Positions 1 to 8,215 of a stretch of DNA of 64,000 bases are shown here, piece after piece; position 1 is the stretch's first letter, and each line of letters begins with the position of its first letter. A program made the translations under genes and the position numbers. The notes beneath the pieces are model-generated. The model was not told the DNA's origin. It saw only the letters and a list, made by a program, of their open reading frames with translations, and did not search any database. Source of the DNA: Ruminococcus sp. (GTDB taxonomy: Bacteria; Bacillota; Clostridia; Oscillospirales; Acutalibacteraceae). The stretch is from positions 1-64,000 of the forward strand of contig JAFRCW010000004.1 of NCBI GenBank assembly GCA_017404145.1, given 5' to 3'.

Positions 1-298
1 CGTCGCCTACGGCCGTTGCGCATTTACGGTAGGGCTTGTCGCGGGTCAGTCCGTCCTCGTACATGGCGTAGAGGATGCGGCGGTGCACAGGCTTGAGTCC
101 GTCGCGCACATCCGGCAGAGCTCTCGATACGATTACGCTCATCGAGTAGTCAAGAAACGACTTTCTCATCTCACGGTTGATATCAACGTCGATGACCTTG
201 CCCGAGCTGTACTCCGTCGAGTTCATCATTTCGGCGTATTCAGCCTCAAAGTCCTCATTATTCTCACTGTTATTCAAATTCTTGTTCTCGTTATCCAA
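1..298 (-). CDS. gyrA: DNA gyrase subunit A, N-terminal part (cut by window edge)
   Basis: The minus strand encodes the first 99 or so residues of GyrA, the breakage-reunion subunit of DNA gyrase. It contains the family signature [20 protein letters not shown] followed by [16 protein letters not shown], the N-terminal start of the winged-helix/tower fold. The catalytic tyrosine and the quinolone-resistance region lie beyond the window. The start is a TTG at 296-298, chosen because GAGGTG lies 7 nt upstream. The protein begins with about 38 Asn/Glu-rich residues before the conserved block, longer than in E. coli GyrA. It lies downstream of ispG on the same strand, separated by AT-word repeats. 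Confidence 0.95.
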   Translation of the reverse strand, partial: MDNENKNLNNSENNEDFEAEYAEMMNSTEYSSGKVIDVDINREMRKSFLDYSMSVIVSRALPDVRDGLKPVHRRILYAMYEDGLTRDKPYRKCATAVGD

Positions 299-354
299 AA
301 GGGTTCACCTCATTAACTGTAATTCCTGATTCCTCATTCCTAATTCCTAATTAT
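299..354. repeat. AT-word repeat between gyrA and ispG
   Basis: After the gyrA ribosome-binding site the gap holds tandem variants of the word ATTCCTAATTCCTCATT. The same word family recurs near 4361-4456, 5300-5335 and 16925-17010. Confidence 0.6.
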
Positions 355-1395
355 TTACATCTTTTCTATTTCTTTCATCAATTCATCTAACAGTTGATTC
401 TCCGGGACTTTGCGGAGGATTTCGCCTTTCTTGAAGATGAGGCCTTCTTTGTCGCCGCCGGCGATACCGATATCGGCTTCACGCGCTTCGCCGGGTCCGT
501 TGACGACACAGCCCATTACAGCGACAGTAATCCGCTTCTCACAATCTCTCAGACGGTTTTCCGCTTCATTCGCCAGACCGATCAGGTCGATCTTGGTCCT
601 GCCGCAGGTCGGACAGGAGACGAAACGCACACCCTTGTCATACTTTCCGATTGCTTTAAGGATATCCTTCGCAGCGTAGACTTCCTCCACCGGGTCGGCG
701 GTCAGGGATACGCGGATGGTGTCGCCTATACCGTCTAAAAGCAGCGATCCGATACCGACGGAGGACTTGATCAGTCCCATCCTCGCAGTACCCGCCTCGG
801 TAACGCCTAAGTGCAGTGGATAGTCGCACTTTTCTGACGCCAGACGGTACGCTTCTATCATAGTTTTGACGTTGGAGGACTTGATAGACAGCACGATATC
901 GTGAAAGTCGAATTTTTCGAGAAGCGACGCGTGATAGAGCGCGGACTCCACAAGCGCCTCAGCGGTCGGATGACCGTATTTCTCCAGAATATGCTTTTCT
1001 AAGGAGCCGGAATTGACGCCGATACGGATGGGGATGTTCTTCGCCTTACAAGCGTCTGCGACCGCTTTTACCCTGTCGTCGGAACCGATGTTGCCGGGAT
1101 TGATGCGGATTTTATCCACGCCCGCTTCTACCGCTTCGAGCGCGATCTTGTAGTTAAAATGGATATCCGCGACGATCGGGACAGAAACCGTCTCTTTAAG
1201 CGCAGGGATCAGTCTGACGTCGTCTACGGTAGGGATCGCCGCACGGATGATCTGACAGCCCGCTTTTTCCAGCGCAACCGCCTGTCTGACGGAGCCTTCG
1301 ATATCTTCCGCGGGGATGTTCAACATCGACTGGATGGAGATATCGGCGCCCCCGCCTATTTTCACATTACCAGCTTGTACCTGTATTTTGCTCAT
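355..1395 (-). CDS. ispG: 4-hydroxy-3-methylbut-2-enyl diphosphate synthase IspG
   Basis: IspG (GcpE) is the [4Fe-4S] enzyme that converts MEcPP to HMBPP in the cytosolic MEP isoprenoid pathway. The 346-residue protein has the TIM-barrel part (SIQSMLNIPAEDIEGSVRQA, ADIHFNYKIALEA, KIRINPGNIG) and the C-terminal cluster-binding Cys motifs FVSCPTCGRTKIDL and MGCVVNGPGEA. The frame stays open 26 codons upstream, but that stretch is encoded by an intergenic palindromic repeat, so I start at the ATG opening MSKIQVQAGNVKIGG. The Shine-Dalgarno signal before this ATG is weak. dxr, uppS and cdsA in the same block supply or use isoprenoid and lipid precursors. Confidence 0.95.
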   Translation of the reverse strand: MSKIQVQAGNVKIGGGADISIQSMLNIPAEDIEGSVRQAVALEKAGCQIIRAAIPTVDDVRLIPALKETVSVPIVADIHFNYKIALEAVEAGVDKIRINPGNIGSDDRVKAVADACKAKNIPIRIGVNSGSLEKHILEKYGHPTAEALVESALYHASLLEKFDFHDIVLSIKSSNVKTMIEAYRLASEKCDYPLHLGVTEAGTARMGLIKSSVGIGSLLLDGIGDTIRVSLTADPVEEVYAAKDILKAIGKYDKGVRFVSCPTCGRTKIDLIGLANEAENRLRDCEKRITVAVMGCVVNGPGEAREADIGIAGGDKEGLIFKKGEILRKVPENQLLDELMKEIEKM

Positions 1396-1525
1396 AGTAG
1401 TACCTATACTGTAGGGTACGGTCTTGACCGTACCGGACATTACTGTTATTTCCGCGTTATTCGGGAGGGTCAAGACCCTCCCCTACGGTTAATGATGAAT
1501 TATGCATTATGAATTATGAATTGAT
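1396..1525. repeat. Mosaic intergenic repeat with two palindromes (ispG-rseP)
   Basis: It contains GGTACGGTC-TT-GACCGTACC (1415-1434) and GGGAGGGTC-AA-GACCCTCCC (1463-1482). Both are perfect 9-bp inverted repeats with 2-nt centres. They are followed by ATTATGAATTATGAATT words. The same palindromes occur at 7031-7050, 12442-12461, 12522-12541 and 54261-54280. Confidence 0.8.
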
Positions 1526-2875
1526 TTACCCCGTAAACAACTTGAATACGTCTTTGACCGCGATGACTGCGGACAAGCCTAACAGCAGCACCAAGCCGAC
1601 AGCGTTGATAATCTTTTCGACCTTTCTCGGGACGGGCTTGTGGAAGATGCCTTCGATCAGCAGCATCAAAAATCTTCCGCCGTCAAGCGCCGGGAACGGC
1701 AGCATATTGATGATACCCAAGTTCACGGAAATCACCATCATCACATAGACGATAGAGCCGACAGCAGACCAGAATCCGGAGGTCTTGAGCGTTTCTCCCG
1801 CGACTTCCGTGAGTGCAGACGCGATACCGATCGGACCGGACAGCTCGTTTAAGCCGAACTGACCTTTGAGCAAACCGATCAGACTGCCCCATACCATCCT
1901 GACGACCGATACCGTCTGGGAGAAGGTCTGGGTGATCACGGTACCGAAAGTCTTTTCAATCGGTTCCACATAGAAGTCGATGGAAAGCGTAGGCTTTTCC
2001 TCGCCCTCTTTGAGTCCGGTGAAAAAGTCAACGCCTTTTAAATCCACACGCTCGCCGTCACGTACAACGGTCATATCGGTGCGGAATCGCTGTCTGGTCT
2101 CTCTCTCGTTGATCGCGGGATACTCCGACATATCTTTTGACGCGGTCTTCGCCATCTTGTCAAGAGAATCGCACATCGCCTGATACGCTTCGTCCTTCGA
2201 CTGTGTATCGGCGATCGCTTGCTGACCCTCTGTCATCACTTCATATACCTTGGCGAAATCCTCGTCGGAAGGCTTCTCCTGCGCATAATCGATCAGATAG
2301 GTATACAGCTCATAGGCGCAATCCTCTTTATAAATATTCAGCTCTTTGCCGTCTACCTCCTGTACCGGGAGGGTATACAGCGCAAAGGAAAAGTCGGTGG
2401 ACGTATTGATGTCATAGCCATTGATCCTGACGATCTTGTCGCCCTGCTCAAGACCCGACACCGCCGAAAATGAATACGGCACAAACTGGGACACCTTTGT
2501 GGAGGCAAACTGATCCTGCGGGATGATCGTGACAAACATCAGCACCAGACCGAACACGATGTTCATAAACGCGCCGGCGATAATGATGATCATTCGCTTC
2601 CAGATCTTGGCGTTATTGAAGGAGCGCGGGTTCTCGCTCTCTTCGTCCTCGCCCTCCATCGCGCAGAAGCCGCCGATCGGAAAGGCTCTCAGAGAATATG
2701 TTGTCTCTCCCTTTGTGAAACTGAAAATCTTCGGCCCCATACCGAGGGCAAACTCGTTGACCTGAACGCCGCTTTTCTTCGCTGTGATAAAATGACCGAG
2801 TTCGTGGAAAAAAATGATCAACTCAAACAGCAGTACAGCGATGATGATTAAAAGGATTGTTGTTAATACTGTGAT
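1526..2875 (-). CDS. rseP: RIP site-2 metalloprotease RseP-like (possible ATC start)
   Basis: This is a membrane zinc protease of the S2P/RseP (YluC) family that cleaves transmembrane substrates such as anti-sigma factors. The zinc motif HELGH lies in the first membrane helix, followed by GxxxN/PxxG-like AGAFMNIVFG, a PDZ domain (GLEQGDKIVRINGYDI) and the C-terminal LDGGR motif (LPFPALDGGRFLMLL). The first usual start codon is TTG 2821, which would cut the first helix and has no Shine-Dalgarno. The frame is open further and encodes a hydrophobic helix; an in-frame ATC at 2873-2875 sits 8 nt after GGAG, so I extend to it. The PDZ domain carries an insertion of about 90 charged, helical residues. 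Confidence 0.88.
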   Translation of the reverse strand: MTVLTTILLIIIAVLLFELIIFFHELGHFITAKKSGVQVNEFALGMGPKIFSFTKGETTYSLRAFPIGGFCAMEGEDEESENPRSFNNAKIWKRMIIIIAGAFMNIVFGLVLMFVTIIPQDQFASTKVSQFVPYSFSAVSGLEQGDKIVRINGYDINTSTDFSFALYTLPVQEVDGKELNIYKEDCAYELYTYLIDYAQEKPSDEDFAKVYEVMTEGQQAIADTQSKDEAYQAMCDSLDKMAKTASKDMSEYPAINERETRQRFRTDMTVVRDGERVDLKGVDFFTGLKEGEEKPTLSIDFYVEPIEKTFGTVITQTFSQTVSVVRMVWGSLIGLLKGQFGLNELSGPIGIASALTEVAGETLKTSGFWSAVGSIVYVMMVISVNLGIINMLPFPALDGGRFLMLLIEGIFHKPVPRKVEKIINAVGLVLLLGLSAVIAVKDVFKLFTG

Positions 2876-2887
2876 AGTACCATCTCC

Positions 2888-3198
2888 AAAACTTCTTATT
2901 TATGAAATATGAAATATGATATATGAAATACTATGGGAAAATCCTTACGGATTTTTGGATTGATATTATTAGTCATCTATAGGGAGCACAGCGACCGTGA
3001 GAAAACCCTGTTGTGATTAGTTGTAAGTTGTTAGTGTGTAGAGTCCTACGGACGGCTATTTGAAGTAACTAACCACTATTCACTAACCACTAACCACCCA
3101 TATTGTGGGATTTCTGCGGGCTGAAGCCCTCGCAATGACAAGAATATCATTCGGGTGCGGGCAGAGTCCGCCATTCGTTCTTATTTCTTATTTCTTAG
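2888..3198. repeat. Mosaic intergenic repeats between rseP and dxr
   Basis: There is no gene in these 311 bases. They hold ATGAAATATGA words, a pair of opposed word arms (GATTAGTTGTAAGTTGTTAG near 3016 and ACTAACCACTATTCACTAACC near 3068) flanking GTCCTACGGACGGCT, then TTCTGCGGGCTGAAGCCCTC-GCAATGAC and TCGGGTGCGGGCAGAGTCCG, and finally TTCTTATTTCTTA words. Confidence 0.7.
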
Positions 3199-4344
3199 TT
3201 AATTAAAATATTCATATACAAACTCTCTTGCCGCTTTGTCAATGTTCAAAACATCAGAGAGGCTTTTTGCTTTTTGATCGGGAAAATGCTCCACCGCGGC
3301 GGTAACGACCTCGCCGATATCGAGGAAACGGATCTTACCCTGACGGAACATCAAATTCGCCGCTTCGTTCGCGCCGTTGGCAACCGCGGGGATCAGCCAT
3401 CCTCTCTTCATCGCGTTCTTGCACGCGGAAAGACAGAGGAAGGTCTCTTCATCCGGAGGATAAAACGTCATCTGCGAGAGGGTTTTCCAGTCGATCTCGG
3501 GAACAAGGCTTTCATATCGCTCGGGATAGGTGATCGCGTACTGGATCGGGATGCGCATATCGGGAACGCCGAGCTGCGCGAGGACGGAGTTGTCCTCAAA
3601 CTCTACCATAGAATGGATGATGCTCTCTCTGTGGACCACAACTTCAATGTTGTCGGGAGAAATATCAAACAGCCATGCCGCCTCGATGATCTCGAGTCCT
3701 TTGTTCATCATGGTAGCGCTGTCGATGGTTATTTTTGCGCCCATCGCCCAGTTCGGATGCTTTAACGCCTGCTCAACGGTGACATTTTGCAGTTCTTCTC
3801 TTGACTTGCCGAAGAACGGACCGCCCGAGGCGGTGAGCAGGATCTTTTTGAACTTTTTGTCGGGAGGCGCCGCCTGCAGACACTGGAAGATCGCGCTGTG
3901 TTCGCTGTCGACAGGATAAAGAGTAACGCTGTTCTTCTTTGCCGCGTCCATCACCAGCGCGCCGCCTGCTACCAGCGTTTCTTTGTTGGCGAAAGCGATG
4001 TCCTTTTTCGCGTTAATGGCGGCAAGCGTCGGCTCCAAACCGACCATACCGACTACCGCGTTGACGAAAAGATCAGCGTCGTCACACGCGGCTTCCAATA
4101 CGCCGTCCATACCGCACAATACCTTTGTCGGCGTGTCGGCGAGAGCGATTTTCAACTCCTTCGCCTTACTTTCGTCAAAGACGACAGCTCTCTCGGGACG
4201 AAACTCCCTGACCTGATCTTCGAGTTGTTTGATACTGCTGTGAACACACAGTGATGTGATTTTCAGATTCAGTTTTCTTGCAACCTCAAGGGTCTGGATG
4301 CCGATGGAGCCGGTAGACCCTAAAACAGAAAGTGATTTATTCAT
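3199..4344 (-). CDS. dxr: 1-deoxy-D-xylulose 5-phosphate reductoisomerase
   Basis: Dxr (IspC) is the NADPH-dependent enzyme that makes MEP from DXP, the committed step of the MEP pathway. The 381-residue length is normal. The sequence shows the N-terminal NADPH-binding motif GSTGSIGIQT, ANKETLVAGG, the metal and substrate-binding stretch PVDSEHSAIFQCLQ, and TIDSATMMNKGLEIIEA. The ATG is preceded by AGGTG. It lies between cdsA and rseP, the common uppS-cdsA-dxr-rseP order of Firmicutes, but both flanking gaps are filled with repeat mosaics. With ispG downstream, two MEP-pathway steps are in one block. Confidence 0.97.
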   Translation of the reverse strand: MNKSLSVLGSTGSIGIQTLEVARKLNLKITSLCVHSSIKQLEDQVREFRPERAVVFDESKAKELKIALADTPTKVLCGMDGVLEAACDDADLFVNAVVGMVGLEPTLAAINAKKDIAFANKETLVAGGALVMDAAKKNSVTLYPVDSEHSAIFQCLQAAPPDKKFKKILLTASGGPFFGKSREELQNVTVEQALKHPNWAMGAKITIDSATMMNKGLEIIEAAWLFDISPDNIEVVVHRESIIHSMVEFEDNSVLAQLGVPDMRIPIQYAITYPERYESLVPEIDWKTLSQMTFYPPDEETFLCLSACKNAMKRGWLIPAVANGANEAANLMFRQGKIRFLDIGEVVTAAVEHFPDQKAKSLSDVLNIDKAAREFVYEYFN

Positions 4345-4460
4345 ATGACACCTGTATTTGATTAGGAATTAGGAAATAGGAATGAGGAATTATTGAATGA
4401 TATACTGCGTTTGACAAAGAGAATCATTCCTAATTCCTAATTTCTTATTCCTAATTTATC
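4345..4460. repeat. Hairpin-forming AT-word element (dxr-cdsA)
   Basis: Arms of TTAGGAATTAGGAAATAGGAA type (about 4362-4392) and of ATTCCTAATTCCTAATTTC type (about 4424-4456) face each other across about 32 bases. The transcript could fold into a long imperfect hairpin. Confidence 0.65.
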
Positions 4461-5285
4461 TCAGCTATACCAAATGATCGTGACGTACCGTGAGACGAAA
4501 TACACGATCGGAGCGCAAAAGATGACGGAGTCGAAACGGTCCAGGAAACCGCCGTGACCGGGCAGGATCGAACCATAGTCCTTAATATTGCAGTGACGCT
4601 TGATAACGGAGAAGGTCAAATCGCCTAAGATGGATACAATCGAGTTGACAAAGCCCAATATTCCCAGCACAAAGTAGTTGACAGAAACGTTTGGATAGAT
4701 CAGGGTGAAAATAAAACCGATCAGAATCGCGCCGCCGGTACCCCCGACGAGTCCGCCGATCGCGCCTTCAATACTCTTCTTGGGGCTGATGATCGGGGCT
4801 AACTGATGTTTTCCGATCGCTGAACCGACAAAATACGCTACCGAGTCCGCCAGCCACGGGATGCCTAAGATCGTCACGATCCAGAAGGTGACATAGTCGC
4901 TTTTGCACGCTGTATAGGAAATGGACGACACAGACAGTGTAATCAGCGTTACGCCTCCGAAGGCGAACATGACGTCATCGGTATGGATCTTCTCCTGATG
5001 GAAAATCACGGTGAAGAAGAATATGATCGCCGCGTACACGAATATCGGGATCATAAAAAACGAGAAGAACACCGCAAACGGCATGATCCCTGCGAACAAT
5101 ACAGACGGGATCAGAATGTAGAAGTTCTTATGCAGTTTTCTCGCTGTCAGATATTCACCTACCAAAAGAATGTTTACGATCGCCAGCGCAATCGCCGCCG
5201 TAAACTTAAAAACATTCTCACACAGGTAGAAAATACCCAGACAGAATACGATACCGATACCGGCTGTTATCAGTCTTGTTTTCAT
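4461..5285 (-). CDS. cdsA: Phosphatidate cytidylyltransferase
   Basis: CdsA makes CDP-diacylglycerol from phosphatidic acid and CTP in the cytoplasmic membrane and is the entry to phospholipid synthesis. The 274-residue protein is almost entirely hydrophobic, with about eight membrane segments. It carries the CTP-transferase signature near the C-terminus (ISPKKSIEGAIGG, then SILGDLTFSVIKRHCNIKDYG and PGHGGFLDRFDS), including the metal-binding D-x3-D pair. The ATG follows CAGAGG. It is downstream of uppS and upstream of dxr in the same orientation. Confidence 0.96.
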   Translation of the reverse strand: MKTRLITAGIGIVFCLGIFYLCENVFKFTAAIALAIVNILLVGEYLTARKLHKNFYILIPSVLFAGIMPFAVFFSFFMIPIFVYAAIIFFFTVIFHQEKIHTDDVMFAFGGVTLITLSVSSISYTACKSDYVTFWIVTILGIPWLADSVAYFVGSAIGKHQLAPIISPKKSIEGAIGGLVGGTGGAILIGFIFTLIYPNVSVNYFVLGILGFVNSIVSILGDLTFSVIKRHCNIKDYGSILPGHGGFLDRFDSVIFCAPIVYFVSRYVTIIWYS

Positions 5286-5512
5286 TGTAACCTCTGCTTG
5301 TATTAATTAGGAATTAGAAATGTGGAATGAGGAATTGAAAGGGGTTAACGCAAGTCCCGCCCTACAACACTAAGAAATGTCCTATCAATCAAGTGCGGAA
5401 AGCATCCGCCAAAACCCTTCACCATTCACCTTTCATTATTCACCAAATTATTCAGGTGAGGGCAAAGCCCTCCCGAAATTCTTCATTTTTCATTCTTCAT
5501 TTTTCATTTAAT
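5286..5512. repeat. Mosaic intergenic repeats between cdsA and uppS
   Basis: The stretch holds TTAGGAATTAGAAATGTGGAA words, TTCACCATTCACCTTTCA words, the GC palindrome GAGGGCAAAGCCCTC (5459-5473) and TTCATTTTTCATTCTTCAT words. I see no gene. Confidence 0.65.
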
Positions 5513-6262
5513 TCAGACTCCCCCGAAGCGGCGGGAGCGCTTGGAATACTCTACGATGGCGCGGTCAAGATCAGACTCTTTGAAGTCCGGCCACAAAATA
5601 TCCATAATGACATATTCCGCGTAGGCGGACTGCCAGAGAAGAAAGTTTGAGGTGCGGTGTTCACCCGACGGACGGATGATCAGATCGGGATCGGGCTGAC
5701 CGCGGGTATAGAGATGATCACTGATCAATTGGTCGTTTATTTCTTCTATAGAAATATCATCAGACGTCGCAAGCTGTGAAATCTCCTTGACGGCGCGAAC
5801 GATCTCGTCTCTGCCGCCATAGTTCATCGCAATATTGAGCACCATACCGTCGCGGTCTTTACTGATCGCTTCATTGTCGTCCATCAGCTCGATCAGCTCT
5901 TTGGGGAAAGCGGAACGGTCGCCGATGAATTTGACTACGATGCTGTCGTCTCTGAAATCATCCAGCGCTTCCTGCAGATAGCTTTTGAACAAACGCAGCA
6001 AAGCAGACACCTCGTCAGACGGACGCGTCCAGTTCTCTGTAGAAAAGGCGTAAACCGTCAGGTACTTGATGCCGATATTGGAGCAATAACGGGTGATCTT
6101 GCGGAACACCTGAGCGCCGGCAGTATGGCCCGCGGAGCGCGGCAGACCGCGCTTTTTCGCCCATCTGCCGTTGCCGTCCATAATGATGCCGATATGGACA
6201 GGAAGATTCAGCTCAGAGAGATCGATCCCGCTGTCCTTCGGCTTTGATTTAAAGAGGGCCAT
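5513..6262 (-). CDS. uppS: Undecaprenyl diphosphate synthase (cis-prenyltransferase)
   Basis: UppS condenses isopentenyl units onto farnesyl diphosphate to give the C55 carrier lipid used in peptidoglycan and wall polymer assembly. The 249 residues contain the cis-prenyltransferase motifs IGIIMDGNGRWAKKRGLPR (catalytic Asp, diphosphate-binding Arg), SAGHTAGAQ, TVYAFSTENWTRP and, near the end, DLIIRPSGEHRTSNFLLWQ with YAEYVIMDILWPDF. The start ATG is 1 nt after the frr stop (TGA-T-ATG), so translation is probably coupled; its GGAG lies inside the frr end. Confidence 0.97.
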   Translation of the reverse strand: MALFKSKPKDSGIDLSELNLPVHIGIIMDGNGRWAKKRGLPRSAGHTAGAQVFRKITRYCSNIGIKYLTVYAFSTENWTRPSDEVSALLRLFKSYLQEALDDFRDDSIVVKFIGDRSAFPKELIELMDDNEAISKDRDGMVLNIAMNYGGRDEIVRAVKEISQLATSDDISIEEINDQLISDHLYTRGQPDPDLIIRPSGEHRTSNFLLWQSAYAEYVIMDILWPDFKESDLDRAIVEYSKRSRRFGGV

Positions 6263-6263
6263 A

Positions 6264-6818
6264 TCAGATCTCCATGATCTCTTTCTTTTTCTTGTCGGCG
6301 ATCTTGTCGATTTCGTCGATGTATTTATCGGTGGACTTCTGTACCTTCTTCTCGCCCTGCTTGAGGTCGTCCTCGGTGAGATCGCCCTTCTTCTTCATTT
6401 CCTTAAGCTTTTCGATGGTATCTCTGCGGACGTTTCTGACCTGTACCTTGCTGTCCTCGGCGATATGCGCAATGTCTTTCGCGATTTCCTTACGCTTATC
6501 CTCGGTGAGGGGCGGGAAGATCAGACGGATGATTTTGCCGTCGTTCTGGGGGTTGATACCGATATCGGACATCTGGATCGCCTTCTCGATGGAACGCAGT
6601 GAGGACGCGTCATACGGCTGGATCACTAAGGTTCTCGCCTCGGTGACAGAGATCGCCGCAAGCTGGTTGACAGGCGTGGGAACACCGTAATAATCTACCT
6701 GAACCTTGTCGAGGACGCCTGCGTTGGCACGACCTGCGCGGATGGTCTTGAACTCAGCGACAAGATGATCGATCCTTCTCTGCATACGCTCATCGTTTTT
6801 CTTTAATACTTCTTGCAT
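6264..6818 (-). CDS. frr: Ribosome recycling factor
   Basis: RRF acts with EF-G to split post-termination ribosomes. The 184-residue length matches the family (about 185). Recognisable parts are the N-terminal helix (RMQRRIDHLVAEFKTIRAGR), the small domain VQVDYYGVPTPVNQLAAISV and LVIQPYD, then SDIGINPQNDGKIIRLIFPPLTEDKRKE and the C-terminal triple-helix arm. AGGAGG lies 7 nt before the ATG. It is between pyrH and uppS, the usual Firmicute order. Confidence 0.98.
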   Translation of the reverse strand: MQEVLKKNDERMQRRIDHLVAEFKTIRAGRANAGVLDKVQVDYYGVPTPVNQLAAISVTEARTLVIQPYDASSLRSIEKAIQMSDIGINPQNDGKIIRLIFPPLTEDKRKEIAKDIAHIAEDSKVQVRNVRRDTIEKLKEMKKKGDLTEDDLKQGEKKVQKSTDKYIDEIDKIADKKKKEIMEI

Positions 6819-7058
6819 GGTAAACCTCCTGATTGATATTTGGAAATATTAGTTTATCAGATTATGTCATTGCGAGCCCTTTAGGGCGTGGCAATCCCCT
6901 TCCTCCAGCAACCGGTCGTAATGACAAGGGGATTCTTCGGGGCGAAAGCCCCTCTGAATGACAAAAATACATTCGGGTGCGGGCAAAGCCCGCCCTCAAC
7001 TCTTCACTCTTCACTCTTAGCTCTTAACTCGGGAGGGTCAAGACCCTCCCCTACGGTG
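6819..7058. repeat. Mosaic of GC palindromes between pyrH and frr
   Basis: No gene. In order it holds GTCATTGCGAGCCCTTTAGG (6867 on) and its partner GGTCGTAATGACAAGGGGAT, GGGGCGAAAGCCCC (6938-6951), TCGGGTGCGGGCAAAGCCCG (6973 on), tandem TTCACTCTTCACTCTTAG, and GGGAGGGTC-AA-GACCCTCCC (7031-7050), ending at the pyrH stop codon. Confidence 0.75.
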
Positions 7059-7766
7059 TCAGTTCGTCACCAACGTTCCGATACTCGGGTCGCATACGGA
7101 CGTGAAGATGTTCTCGGGGTCTTTGATGCTGAACACCACGAGGCCGATGTCGTTGTCCTTACAGATCGCGGCGGCGGTGGAGTCGATGACCTTGAGGTCC
7201 TTCTCGAGGACTTCGTAGAACGAAAGATGCTCAAAGCGCTGCGCGTTGGGATTGACGTTGGGATCAGAGTCATACACGCCGTCTACCAAGGTCGCCTTGA
7301 GGATGATCTCGGCTTCGATCTCTGCGGCTCTTAATGCCGCGGCGGTGTCGGTCGAGAAGAAGGGGTTGCCGGTGCCGCAGCCGAAGATGACGACTCTGCC
7401 CTTTTCCAGATGGCGGATCGCGCGGTTTCTGATATACGGTTCGGCGATCTGACGCATTTCGATCGCGGTCTGGACTCTGACGTCTACACCCAACTGCTCC
7501 AAAGCGTCCGCGACGCCGAGAGCGTTGATGGTGGTAGCGAGCATACCCATATGATCGGCGCGGGTACGGTCCATTTCACCGGAGGTCCTGCCGCGCCAGA
7601 AGTTGCCGCCGCCGACGACGACAGCTACCTGTACGCCTTCTTCTGTTAGCTGTTTGATCGGCTGACAGTATGAGAGGACAGTGTCGGGATCAATACCGTG
7701 TTTTTCGGGACCGGAGAGAGATTCTCCGGAAAGCTTCAACAAAATACGCTTATACTTGGGTTTCAT
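7059..7766 (-). CDS. pyrH: UMP kinase
   Basis: PyrH phosphorylates UMP to UDP; bacterial enzymes of this amino-acid-kinase fold are hexameric and regulated by GTP and UTP. The 235 residues show the P-loop-like [14 protein letters not shown] at the N-terminus, the glycine-rich [34 protein letters not shown], and the [19 protein letters not shown] substrate region. AAGGAG lies before the ATG. It starts a transcription unit separate from rpsB-tsf, as a terminator and a promoter lie between them. Confidence 0.98.
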   Translation of the reverse strand: MKPKYKRILLKLSGESLSGPEKHGIDPDTVLSYCQPIKQLTEEGVQVAVVVGGGNFWRGRTSGEMDRTRADHMGMLATTINALGVADALEQLGVDVRVQTAIEMRQIAEPYIRNRAIRHLEKGRVVIFGCGTGNPFFSTDTAAALRAAEIEAEIILKATLVDGVYDSDPNVNPNAQRFEHLSFYEVLEKDLKVIDSTAAAICKDNDIGLVVFSIKDPENIFTSVCDPSIGTLVTN

Positions 7767-7830
7767 TCTTTCACTCCTTATCCGGGTATTCGGGAACAGC
7801 TCCTATCAACCCACATTAAAACTCATAGTA

Positions 7831-7859
7831 ATCATACTACAAATCACGCTTTTTGTAAA
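7831..7859 (-). promoter_or_regulatory. Sigma-A type promoter for pyrH operon
   Basis: On the minus strand TTTACA (7854-7859) and TATGAT (7831-7836) are separated by exactly 17 bp, about 65 bases before the pyrH ATG. Confidence 0.65.
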
Positions 7860-7879
7860 GAAAAATCGCGAAAACTAAT

Positions 7880-8215
7880 TGACAAATATTCCCAGTTGCT
7901 TTACACCATTATCCACAAAAAACATTTCCGTTTTATGAACATTATGAACAACCGACGATATTAAGCTGAAAATGCGGTCCGACTCGTTTTGACCTACAGC
8001 CGGGTGAAACGTTATAAATCACTCCGTAGGGTGCAGTTTTAACCGTACAAAATGTAGGACGTCGGATAGAGACGTAGGGAACGATACCCTTCATCGTTCT
8101 GTCATCAATTGTTCGAGCAAAGCGAGTACCCTCGTTATTATCATTGCGGTAATATCAACGTTTCGGCACGAAGCGGGCTTCGTACCTACGGTATTTTTAT
8201 AACGCTGTCGTATAC
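7880..8215. repeat. Repeat mosaic between tsf terminator and pyrH promoter
   Basis: No gene found. It contains CCGTAGGGTGCAGTTTTAACC (8023 on), a unit of about 59 bp at 8072-8130 that recurs at 12572-12631 with roughly 85-90 percent identity by eye, and GGCACGAAGCGGGCTTCGTACC, an imperfect hairpin near 8165. Confidence 0.6.
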
